Source: Macrostomum hystrix
Lineage: Eukaryota; Platyhelminthes; Macrostomidae
Assembly (NCBI GenBank): GCA_950097015.1
Contig: CATNEN010000014.1
Span: 434,001 to 498,000, forward strand
DNA: 64,000 bases
Direction of reading: 5' to 3'
Made by a program: the position numbers and the translations under genes. Each line of letters begins with the position of its first letter. Position 1 is the first letter of the stretch. Positions 26,783 to 36,400 of the stretch are shown piece by piece. Under the pieces are notes generated by a model. That model was given only the letters and a program-made list of their open reading frames with translations, searched no databases and was not told the DNA's origin.

Positions 26783-27718
26783 CTGACTAGCTTGCGGCTT
26801 AGAACATTGAAGCGTCAAAGGCTTCAAAAATAAGCCAACAGAATCTGCAGCAGACTTTTGGTAAGCTCGTATCCTACAAATAATGCTTGAAAGATTCAGT
26901 AGCATTGAAAGCAAGTGACAAGTCAAGGATGCTTTGCTACGAGTTGCCCCAGTGCAGAATTTTATATGCGAAAGCATCTGTACTCGCAGTACAATCGTAG
27001 CCTTCGAACAAAACTCATGACATGCCGAGTGCATACTGTGCAAAACAAGCATGATATTGTAAATGCAGTACCACATTAGTTAAGGTGAAAAAAAGTTCCA
27101 GGTTAATATTGCGAATGCACAAAGGTTCTCATGACTGACTTACTGAAGCTAGTGAGAAGCTGACAGGGCCTGCAGTTGGTGAAAATGTGCAAATTTCAGT
27201 GGTAACTGCTGTGCTTTTACTCTTTCTACTTGGTGGAACGGCCAACAAGATTGCAAGACTGGAATTTAAACACACTCGTTTCTCTCTAAGCCCGCGAAGG
27301 CGCGCACAGACACCCCATCCGGTCCTCCTTGTGGCAGCACAGTCACCGCCAATGGAGGTTTAAACTAGAGGACGGCCAATAAGAAAGACTGAAAAATATT
27401 TCCTCAAGCCCTACTGCTCCTCCACTGCACAGCGCACCATTGGTTTTCACCCTTGTGCCTCTCTCCCCTGCCCGACCTCACCCTGGAAAATATTGGCCTC
27501 GAAAGTGTACAGGCATATGGCAAAACCTACCAGCGGAACACTGAATGTAGCAAAAGTGCGATTCCATAAGCAAAAATTGGTGTGGGGAGGTGCTCCAGTT
27601 GAGGTTGCATGCTTCAGAATTCCTGACGGAGGGGAGGCTCCTTAACCTAGAACTGGTCTGCGGCCTGGCTGAGCTCGTGGTTCTGATGTTTATATCTGCG
27701 TGGCCTCTGTTAATGCGT
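26783..27718. other. Spacer, no gene seen
   Basis: About 0.9 kb of mixed composition between two minisatellites. Reading frames here lack coding character and there is no recognisable protein match. Confidence 0.55.
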
Positions 27719-28832
27719 GGCAGCTGGGGGGTGGAGGAGCAGCTAGAACTTGCGTGTTGCTGCTGTGTGTGCGTGTGTGAGGCATCATGCCCAGCAGATA
27801 CAGCTGGGGGGTGGAGGAGCAGCTAGAACTTGCGTGTTGCTGCTGTGTGTGCGTGTGTGAGGCATCATGCCCAGCAGATTCAGCTGGGGGGTGGAGGAGC
27901 AGCTAGAACTTGCGTGTTGCTGCTGTGTGTGCGTGTGTGAGGCATCATGCCCAGCAGATACAGCTGGGTGGAGGAGCAGCTAGAACTTGCGGTGTTGCTG
28001 CTGTGTGTGCGTGTGTGAGGCATCATGCCCAGCAGATACAGCTGGGGGGTGGAGGAGCAGCTAGAACTTGCGTGTTGCTGCTGTGTGTGCGTGTGTGAGG
28101 CATCATGCCCAGCAGATTCAGCTGGGGGGTGGAGGAGCAGCTAGAACTTGCGTGTTGCTGCTGTGTGTGCGTGTGTGAGGCATCATGCCCAGCAGATTCA
28201 GCTGGGGGGTGGAGGAGCAGCTAGAACTTGCGTGTTGCTGCTGTGTGTGCGTGTGTGAGGCATCATGCCCAGCAGATACAGCTGGGTGGAGGAGCAGCTA
28301 GAACTTGCGGTGTTGCTGCTGTGTGTGCGTGTGTGAGGCATCATGCCCAGCAGATTCAGCTGGGGGGTGGAGGAGCAGCTAGAACTTGCGTGTTGCTGCT
28401 GTGTGTGCGTGTGTGAGGCATCATGCCCAGCAGATTCAGCTGGGGGGTGGAGGAGCAGCTAGAACTTGCGTGTTGCTGCTGTGTGTGCGTGTGTGAGGCA
28501 TCATGCCCAGCAGATTCAGCTGGGTGGAGGAGCAGCTAGAACTTGCGGTGTTGCTGCTGTGTGTGCGTGTGTGAGGCATCATGCCCAGCAGATACAGCTG
28601 GGTGGAGGAGCAGCTAGAACTTGCGGTGTTGCTGCTGTGTGTGCGTGTGTGAGGCATCATGCCCAGCAGATACAGCTGGGTGGAGGAGCAGCTAGAACTT
28701 GCGGTGTTGCTGCTGTGTGTGCGTGTGTGAGGCATCATGCCCAGCAGATACAGCTGGGTGGAGGAGCAGCTAGAACTTGCGTGTTGCTGCTGTGTGTGCG
28801 TGTGTGAGGCATCATGCCCAGCAGATACAGCT
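27719..28832. repeat. 76-80 bp minisatellite
   Basis: About 14 units containing GTGGAGGAGCAGCTAGAACT, TGCTGCTGTGTGTGCGTGTG and GCATCATGCCCAGCAGAT. Length variants come from CAGCTGGGGGG versus CAGCTGGG and CTTGCGTG versus CTTGCGGTG; the short GGGTGG plus GCGGTG form recurs in a block at 28520-28740. Confidence 0.96.
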
Positions 28833-30305
28833 CACTGTACTTGGATAGTTAAGGCTTCACTCTGATTTGTGCCATTGTATATCTAGTTAGACTTCGACAT
28901 TGCGATTGCGAGATTGCAACACTGCGATTAATGCGGTAGAGCTTCACCTAATCAGAGTTGACCTTTAGCTTACTTATTGTTCCCATCCGCATGCAAGAAT
29001 TGAATCGAAACCACCGTGTAAAATCCATACAACGTCCTCCCTCTTCCTGCAGAGTGTATGGCTTTCTCCCCTCCGAGAGCTTCCCCTCCGTATGGCACGG
29101 CCATAAGTTTTGCAAGCTCGAGTGCTTGAGGGTAACTTAAAAAAGTTGATTTCAGAACCTTTTATTCCGGCGATTGACCTCAATGATTGCTTGCGTGTCC
29201 TCGACCAGTTGCTGTGCATTAGCAATCGCGCACCAGAACAGGCAATTTCAGCTGATCAGCAGATTGCGCGTTGTGCACATTGTGCACCTGTCTACTGCCA
29301 GTAGTCTGGACAGAAAACTGCTCAGCAGCACGAATTTGCTCCCGCAGGCATTCAGCGGCATTCGATCGTTAGTGAGCCAGTTCTTTGATCTGGAAATTGT
29401 GCGCAAAGAAGTGCGCTAGGAACTGCAATGAGCTCATGCGGCCCCACAAAGTGACATGAGCATATACGGGAGCTGAGTACCCAGCTCACCGCTCAGCGGG
29501 CATCATCCGCGGAACCAACAGGATCGATATCCTCCGCGCGTGCGTGGGTGCGGCTTCGCAAAACCGATCCCTAGAAAAGCCACATGTGGGAAGAGTCGAC
29601 TGGCTCTCTCTGGTCAGCAACTCGCTAGTGGGAGAAATATTAAGAATGCGTCGCATTAGGGGAAAATAATTAGCAATCAAACCAAGGATTTTCATCCCAT
29701 CGGGAAGAATAGAAAAAATAATAACTATACGCTCGGTACAATGAGCATGCACAAAGGAGTGGAAAAGATAAGGGGATATTTTTTTCTCGGAATCCAAATG
29801 AAATAATGAACGAAAGGATTTAGGTAGCGAGGCTATTTCGGCTGTAGCATGTCTGTCCCAATAACATGGCCGGGCCGCCGCTTGACAAAGCGAGGCGAGT
29901 TGAGAATGCGAAAATCGTGAACTGCAAGGAGCTTTCTTTGACTCAGCAAAATTTAGTGTTAGTCATTTGTGCTTTTCTTAGCAAACTTTCGCCCGCTTAC
30001 AACCAGTTTTGACGTACTCGAAGCACAACGCTGAAGCGATCATATTCGGACTGTGACGGGCACTATACGGCCTACAGGAAGGAACGAAAAGCACTTAGCA
30101 TTTGTGGCAAAAGTACTTATTACAAATTACAACTTGTAGAATTATCAGAAGGATACTGCTGTGGTCGTGAAGTGCTCAGATGAACTGAGAGAAACTGACC
30201 AAGCCAGCTTCTTGGACAGATGCGGAAAACCAGGACGCGCGGAAGAAGTCTTCTATCGTTGTGCAGCGGCTTTGAGCCAGCCTCTCCCTGCCATTACCGC
30301 CAGCC
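28833..30305. other. Spacer left of the Polinton, no gene supported
   Basis: Mostly AT-rich. One GC-rich island (about 29490-29580) is bounded on the minus strand by an acceptor-like TTTTCTAG and a donor-like GCG/GTGAGC, but I cannot tie it to a gene. Other frames are short and featureless. Confidence 0.45.
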
Positions 30306-30308
30306 TTC

Positions 30309-30465
30309 AGAGATGCCAATCCACCTTATTTTTAAGCAGGCTCCGTGGTAACCCATAGAGATGCCAGTCCACCTTATTTTTAAGCAGGCTCCGTGGTAAC
30401 CCATAGAGATGCCAGTCCACCTTATTTTTAAGCAGGCTCCGTGGTAACCCATAGAGATGCCAGTC
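30309..30465. repeat. 48 bp minisatellite, left part (host target of the Polinton)
   Basis: Three units of AGATGCCAGTCCACCTTATT then TTTAAGCAGGCTCCGTGGTAACCCATAG end in CCAGTC at 30460-30465, the target-site duplication. The same repeat in the same orientation resumes at 44586, so one array was split by the insertion. Confidence 0.95.
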
Positions 30466-30950
30466 AGTAGTATGCAAGAGGGGGCTTCTAGGACAAAAAT
30501 AATCGCAGCCTCCATTATCCACAAACCATTACTTTTATTATTCCCGAAGAGATCAGGAAAAAAAGGGTCCTCGCCCCTCTAAAAACTCCGTCTCCATATT
30601 CTAAATTCTCTACTTTTAATATCCCACATCAGTTTGTAAGTTGAATATCTAGGACAAAAATTATCGCAGCCTCCTTAATGCACAAACCATTACCTTTCCT
30701 GAAGGAACAAGGTTCCCCCACCAAAAAATCTGTCTCTACAGTTTTTGAACTTGGACAAAAAAATTATCGCAGCCACTCCCTAAGAGATCATGCACAAAAT
30801 AGCGAAGCTGCAAAAAGCGTGCCAAGACAATCAAATTAGCACTAAAATCCCAATCAAGACCCCAAACATAGGGTGCTCATCCTCCGAAAAAAAATATATT
30901 CTCATTTAAAATGCTCCCAATCATCTCTCCAGGATCTTATTACAAAAGTC
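30466..30950 (+). repeat. Left terminal inverted repeat of the Polinton
   Basis: Matches the reverse complement of 44099-44585 with only a handful of substitutions and one A-run length change. It contains three copies of a GGACAAAAAWTATCGCAGCC motif (about 30490, 30650 and 30755) and extends into the first ~14 codons of the small gene at the right end. Confidence 0.95.
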
Positions 30951-30985
30951 AAGCAGAAGTTGAACTGCTAATAAGAAATTTTTGA
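30911..30985 (+). pseudogene. Truncated copy of the right-end 82-residue gene, made by the TIR
   Basis: An ATG at 30911 opens with MLPIISPGSYYKS, nearly the same as the start of the gene at 44138 on the other strand (MLPIVSPGSYYKS). After the TIR ends at 30950 the sequences diverge and the frame closes within about ten codons. It is a by-product of the TIR boundary lying inside a gene. Confidence 0.8.
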
Positions 30986-31074
30986 AGTTACTAACTTTGA
31001 TTTACATTTTGGTTGAATAATTTCGTCGAAAAATAAATTATGCGCTTCAACATACAAATAAAAAGTGCTTCAAA

Positions 31075-31295
31075 ACGATTCTAATTTATTCTTTGAAGAT
31101 TCAAATTTATTCTTTGAAGATTCAAATTTATTCTTTGAAGATTCAAATTTATTCTTTGAAGATTCAAATTTATTCTTTGAAGATTCAAATTTATTCTTTG
31201 AAGATTCAAATTTATTCTTTGAAGATTCAAATTTGTTCTTTGAAGATTCAAATTTGTTCTTTGAAGATTCAAATTTGTTCTTTGAAGATTCAAAT
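31075..31295. repeat. 21 bp tandem repeat inside the Polinton left end
   Basis: About ten units of GAAGATTCAAATTTATTCTTT, the last three to four with TTTGTTC. It lies between the left TIR and the phospholipase gene. It remains open in several frames because 21 is divisible by three; no start context or neighbour suggests translation. Confidence 0.93.
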
Positions 31296-31425
31296 ACGAG
31301 TATTCTTAAGCAACAAGAAAAATCGGATTCGAACCACAGGCTAAAAGTTTGCAACTGCATGCCAACCACACGCCATACCAACTATGCCAGCGAGCGATCT
31401 CTAGCCAGTACGATGGAACTCCTAT

Positions 31426-31884
31426 TTAGCCTGCAAATGTGGGTTCTGCCTTCTCAACCCCCAGCTCTTTCAGCAGTCTTCCCAGTTCTTTATTTGGCGC
31501 ATTCAATATAAAGCCAATTCCACCAAGCCCCAACCCCAACTTTGTCTTACCAAAAATAACAGCTTTAACTAGCTTCCGAGCGATCGATTCCCTCCACCCG
31601 CTTGAAGCCCCCATATTGTCTAGCATTCTGAGCATTTCTTTGTCCCAGCGAGTCTTCTCCTCTGGAAAATCCCTATACTTAATATCATGCCACATGCAGA
31701 CAGAGTCTAGCTCGTTCACAGGCTCATGCCCAGGATTTGGATTATTGTTTTTATCTAGCTGTATTTCAAGCGGATTCAAAGGCCCGCAATATTTGTAGCC
31801 GGGAATTGTCCAGCCTTTGTTTGGATGAGGAAGCTTTTCTACCAGTCCATGTGAGTCTAAGTTTCCACCAGAGCGTTGCATCAT
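31426..31884 (-). CDS. Parvovirus-type phospholipase A2 domain protein, 152 residues
   Basis: The calcium-loop motif YCGPLNP is at residues 32-38 and the catalytic block DSVCMWHDIKY at 60-70, with the His66-Asp67 pair and Tyr70 as in the parvovirus VP1 unique region (HDxxY). A further acidic residue (Asp81) is in place to complete the active site. In parvoviruses this secreted-PLA2-like activity breaches the endosomal membrane; a comparable entry role here is inference. A Gly-rich hydrophobic stretch (FGKTKLGLGLGGIGFIL) follows the catalytic domain. It is divergent from the integrase gene with only 26 bp between the two start codons. The frame is intact. Confidence 0.85.
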   Translation of the reverse strand: MMQRSGGNLDSHGLVEKLPHPNKGWTIPGYKYCGPLNPLEIQLDKNNNPNPGHEPVNELDSVCMWHDIKYRDFPEEKTRWDKEMLRMLDNMGASSGWRESIARKLVKAVIFGKTKLGLGLGGIGFILNAPNKELGRLLKELGVEKAEPTFAG

Positions 31885-31910
31885 TTTTATAAAAAATTAA
31901 ATAAAAAATA
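31885..31910. promoter_or_regulatory. 26 bp divergent promoter region between PLA2 and integrase
   Basis: The only sequence between the two start codons is an A/T-only stretch (TTTTATAAAAAATTAAATAA). Any promoter must lie here or inside the coding regions. Similar T-run/A-run leaders precede the other element genes. Confidence 0.6.
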
Positions 31911-32900
31911 ATGGCAGATCAGAAACTTCAAAAGCTCTACTACAGCGACAAAGGATTCTTTGTAGGAAAAAATGCAGTCACCAAACTCGCGGAACTAAGT
32001 AATGAATCAAAACAAACAGTTGAAAGATGGCTCTCTAAGCAAGCAGTTTACCAAGTCTATTTCCCACCTGTTAAATTTACAAGACCTCACTTTAACATCT
32101 ATAAACCTAATGAAGCGCACCAAGCAGATCTTCTGTTTCTCCCCAATGACTCAGGCTACAAGTATGCGCTCACAGTTATAGACATTGCCTCCAGATATAA
32201 GGAAGCGAGACCGCTTAAGACTAAGAAGTCAGAAGCAGTAGCAGCTGCCCTCCAAGACATTTACAAAAACTCACCGCTCACACACCCGCAAACCTTTATG
32301 ACTGATCCTGGCAAAGAATTCATGGGGGCAGTCAAATCCCTTATGGAAAAGAACAATACGAAAATGCGCTACGGAAGAACTGAGCTCCATAGAGACCAGG
32401 CTTTTGTTGAAAGATTCAATCTAACTCTAGCAAAGAGACTTTTCACAAAGCAGACAGCTGAAGAGCTGAAACTAAAAAGTGGCCAATACTATACCAAGTG
32501 GACAGAAAGACTCCCCGCAGTAATAAGTCAACTGAACAATGAAGTATCTCGAATGACAAACCTGAAACCAAATACTGCCATCAAACAAGACACAGTTAAA
32601 TCAAAACATCCGATCGCCCAATTCCCAATTCCAAAGCTCCCTGGCGTTTATTCTCCGGAAATTCTTACTAACTCTGAATTCGTTCGCTTCCTTTACTTAC
32701 CAGGAGAGCTGGAGAAGGACACAAAGAGAAGAGCAACAGACCCATACTTTAGTCTTGATGTACATAAGATAAACAGGCATTTCACATCAGCATCCGGTGA
32801 TTACTATTTTCTATCCCAAGACTTTAATTCAAAAGCCCCCACACGATCATTCACAAGGGCTGAGCTTCTAGTGATTCCACATGACACAGAAATAAATTAA
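31911..32900 (+). CDS. INT: Polinton integrase (retroviral-type DDE, rve fold), 329 residues
   Basis: Catalyses strand transfer of the element ends, giving the 6-bp target duplication. The DDE triad is visible: Asp73 in HQADLLFL, Asp132 in FMTDPGKEF and Glu167 in QAFVERFN, with 34 residues between the last two. The core is preceded by a helical N-terminal region (TKLAELSNESKQTVERWLSK) and followed by a C-terminal domain of about 130 residues. I do not see the aromatic-cage pattern of the chromodomain found in many Polinton integrases, so the C-terminal domain is unassigned. Frame intact; start follows an A/T-only leader. Confidence 0.95.
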   Translation: MADQKLQKLYYSDKGFFVGKNAVTKLAELSNESKQTVERWLSKQAVYQVYFPPVKFTRPHFNIYKPNEAHQADLLFLPNDSGYKYALTVIDIASRYKEARPLKTKKSEAVAAALQDIYKNSPLTHPQTFMTDPGKEFMGAVKSLMEKNNTKMRYGRTELHRDQAFVERFNLTLAKRLFTKQTAEELKLKSGQYYTKWTERLPAVISQLNNEVSRMTNLKPNTAIKQDTVKSKHPIAQFPIPKLPGVYSPEILTNSEFVRFLYLPGELEKDTKRRATDPYFSLDVHKINRHFTSASGDYYFLSQDFNSKAPTRSFTRAELLVIPHDTEIN

Positions 32901-32917
32901 ATTTTTTTAAAAATAAA

Positions 32918-33334
32918 ATGATTGAAACCAGAACCGTGAATAAAATCAGCCGAATTATCGACTCTAAGAAGCCAGGAGTTGTATCAATTAAAGGTGTCAA
33001 AGTCAAAGTAGATCCAATCCAGCAAATGATCCATTGTAACAATCAAACGCACAATATCACTGATGAGAAGACAGGTGGGATTCTTCCTTTGCTAACTCTT
33101 ATCCCCATCATCGCAGGTGCTCTTGGTGCTGCAGGAGGTGTAGCCGGCGGAGTTGCATCAGCTGTGAAGGCTGGCAATGACAGAGCACATCAACAAGAGA
33201 TGGAGAAAATCGCTAGAGAAAAAGGAGTCAGAATCGGGGGTAGTTGTGAATCTGATGATGAAGTCAGCAAATCAGAAATCGTTAAAGCCATCATGACACT
33301 GCATAAAGCAGGATTTACAATACTCCGGATGTGA
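32918..33334 (+). CDS. pX-like virion core/membrane-active protein, 138 residues
   Basis: The central part is GGILPLLTLIPIIAG followed by Ala/Gly-rich helix (GALGAAGGVAGGVASAVKAG). This hydrophobic GGxLP pattern is typical of adenovirus pX-like core peptides and of the short pX-like proteins of adintoviruses and Polintons. A basic N-terminal segment (KKPGVVSIKGVKVKVD) precedes it and a charged C-terminal helix follows. It is placed directly after integrase, 17 bp downstream, with an A/T-rich leader. Assignment rests on motif resemblance, so function is inferred. Confidence 0.6.
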   Translation: MIETRTVNKISRIIDSKKPGVVSIKGVKVKVDPIQQMIHCNNQTHNITDEKTGGILPLLTLIPIIAGALGAAGGVAGGVASAVKAGNDRAHQQEMEKIAREKGVRIGGSCESDDEVSKSEIVKAIMTLHKAGFTILRM

Positions 33335-33458
33335 AAACAGAACAGAACAGAATCTGCTCTCATAACTATATTTAGCACTGTTGGTAGTAGTTTGCCATAC
33401 TTTGCACTTCACTTGAGGGTGACCACCCTAAATTTTTTTTATAAAATTTTTATTAAAA

Positions 33459-36400
33459 ATGCCTAAAGCAATTCCAGAAAAAAAATTTGTCGAATCTTTC
33501 TTTCAAAATTATTGTCCTCAAGCCTCTTCTTTTCAGCAGAAAAGTAAAGTTTTGCAAGAGCTTTGCAGGCAGAAATTCAATACAGATCCAGGCTACCTCG
33601 GGAGCTATGCAAAGATGCAAGAAATTATTAATCAGCTTCTGCATTCAGAGCAGTACACACCCGTGATGAACCCTGCAGCTGAGCATCAACAAAAGAGCCG
33701 CAGCTTAGTCAATAAGTATGAGACACTCACAGGTCAAAATGTGTTGAAATACCCACAGAATAAGCAAGAGCAAGAAGATCTAGAACGTACAATCCACCAG
33801 GTTGAAGCAGAGCTACAAGTAGAGCTACAAACTGAAGACCTTAAATTTGCACAGAGAAAATTCACAGAGTATTATATTGAGTACACAATACAGGAAGACA
33901 CCACAAATTCCCAATCCGACATTTACGACTTCAAAGACAGAATTCAATCAGTAATTGATCACACACTGAAGTCACGTAAGACCTTCAAGCTTCAGTTATC
34001 ATTCAAGATTGAATTTTACATGCCTGCAAAACCCACTGAGCGTCTTGAATACTACATGACTACTAAAGCTCTACCCTTTACTCCCACTGACACACAGGAT
34101 CCCTTTCTTCAAGAGATCAGTAAAAAGATTGACGCCTTTACTTCCAGAGGATCAGGTTGGGTTGTCAATGGCATTCAAAAAGCTACAGTAATGATCATGA
34201 AATATGACCCTCTCAAAGCTTCATCATATATTGAGCTCCCGAAAAAGCTAGCGAGTAAAAAAGCTTGCATCAATGTGCAAAATGATGACCAATGCTGCGC
34301 ACTATGGGCCGTTCTGTCTGCAATATTGTATGAGAAAGATCAAGCCCACCCAGAGAGAACTTCTCATTATAAAATGTATTTTGACGCAAAACTTTTAGAA
34401 TGCCGTGCTAAAGGAATTTCCTTCAATAGAGGCGGCTTGGCAATCGATCAAATCCCAAAGCTAGAGGAAGTATTTAACAATAAAATCAGAATCACAGTCT
34501 TTGAATGGAATGAGAAGAGCGAAAAAGTACAATTAGTCAGAGCCAGTAAAAACACGCTAGATCCTGAAGGTAGGCGTCGCATAGATGTCGATCTTCTAAT
34601 CATAGGTGATTTGCGAGAAAATGCCCACTACGTTTGGATTAAAGATCTTTCCAGGCTCCTCCACAAGCAAATGAACAATCATCATGAATCGGTAGCAATC
34701 TGTCGTCTTTGTCTGAAGCATTATAGTGGACCCGATCGTGATGAAAAACTTAAAGAGCATGAACTGACCTGTGAAGATCATCCAACCAACTGCACACTTC
34801 CAACGGATAAGCATCTCAGATTTAAGAGTTATCACAAGATGGAGAAGCTCCCGTTTATAGTATACGCTGACTTTGAATGCACTATAAACCCTGAAACCAA
34901 TAAGCATGTCCCAAATTCTGTTGCGTATCTCTTTATTGGAAGAGACTCTTTTATTTGCTCAAACTATTTCTTAGGTGACCAGTGTGTTGAACAATTCATT
35001 TACTCGATGATGGAATTACAGAAAAATGTTGCTGCCATTCAGCCTGTTCAAATAATTATGTCCGATCAAGATGAAATCGACTTCGGATCTGCAACTCCTT
35101 GTCACATTTGCCGAAAGCTATTAACACCCTGCGACGCCAAAAACCACACAGTCAGAGACCACGATCACTTCACAGGAAAATTTAGAGGGGCAGCTCATAA
35201 CACCTGTAATCTGAAACTTCAGAAAAACATCCACGACCTTACCATTTTCTTCCATAACGGAAGGGGATATGATTATCACTTATTGGTTGAGAAGCTGGGT
35301 ATGATACCAGGCATTAAACTAGATTGCATCGCAGAGAACAAAGAAAAGTTCAAGTGCATTGATATTAAGCGAGATTCAGGCAAGATTAAGATCAAAGATT
35401 CATTCCAGTTTCTGGCCGCCAGTCTCGATGCTTTGAGTAAAAATCTCACCGATGACCAATGTACTTATACCAAGATGCTGGCAGATTCCCTCAATCCTAG
35501 AACCCCAGATTCATTTAAGTTTCTTAGAAAGAAAGGTGTCTACCCTTATGAATGTAATCACGTCTTTGCAGAACCACTACCACCCAAGGACAAGTTCTTT
35601 TCAAAGCTAACAAACTCTGGGATTTCTGATGAAGATTATGAGCATGCTCAGACTGTTTACAAACATTTTAACTGTCGAAACTTTCTTGATTATCACATGC
35701 TTTACCTTTGGACTGATGTCTTTCTTCTAGCTGATGTATTTGAAACCTTTAGAAAGACCTGGTACTCTGCTTATGGTCTTGACCCTGCTCATTATGTGTC
35801 TTTGCCTGCTACCAGTTGGGAATCATTGCTTAAAATGAAATGGGATCAAAATCCCAACTGGTACATCGAGCTGCTTACAGACATAGACATGTACAACTTT
35901 ATAGATTCATCTAAGAGAGGGGGCATCTCAATTTGTGTCCATAGGCATGCAAAGGCGAACAATCCGTATCTAGAAGACTATGATAAAGAAAAGCCTTCAA
36001 ACTACATCCTTTACCTGGATGCCAACAACCTCTATGGTTGGGCTATGAGCCAAGATTTACCTGTTAGAGATTTTAGGTGGCTAGATACTTATAAACTCGA
36101 CTTTTCAATACCTGCGATCTATGAAGTTGATGTTGAAATCCCAAGGGAACTTCACGACGATTTCTCTGACTTTGCCCCCTTCCCTGAGAACATTAACTGT
36201 CCAAAGATAATCCAGTACAATGATGGAAGCTGGCAGCTATCTGAAAAAGAAAAAGAGCGTGTGAAAAAGTTAACACAAAATCTCATGAACAAGACACGCT
36301 ACATCATTCATTACAAACTGTTGCGGTATTTTATCTCCCTAGGCTGCAGGGTCACGAATGTTCACAGGGCTCTCGCATTCACAGAAGAAGCGTGGATGAA

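Noticed and set aside
31065-31511. NLFFEDS repeat protein in the Polinton left end
   Set aside because: Several frames on both strands are open over the 21-bp repeat and the downstream part runs antisense through the phospholipase gene.
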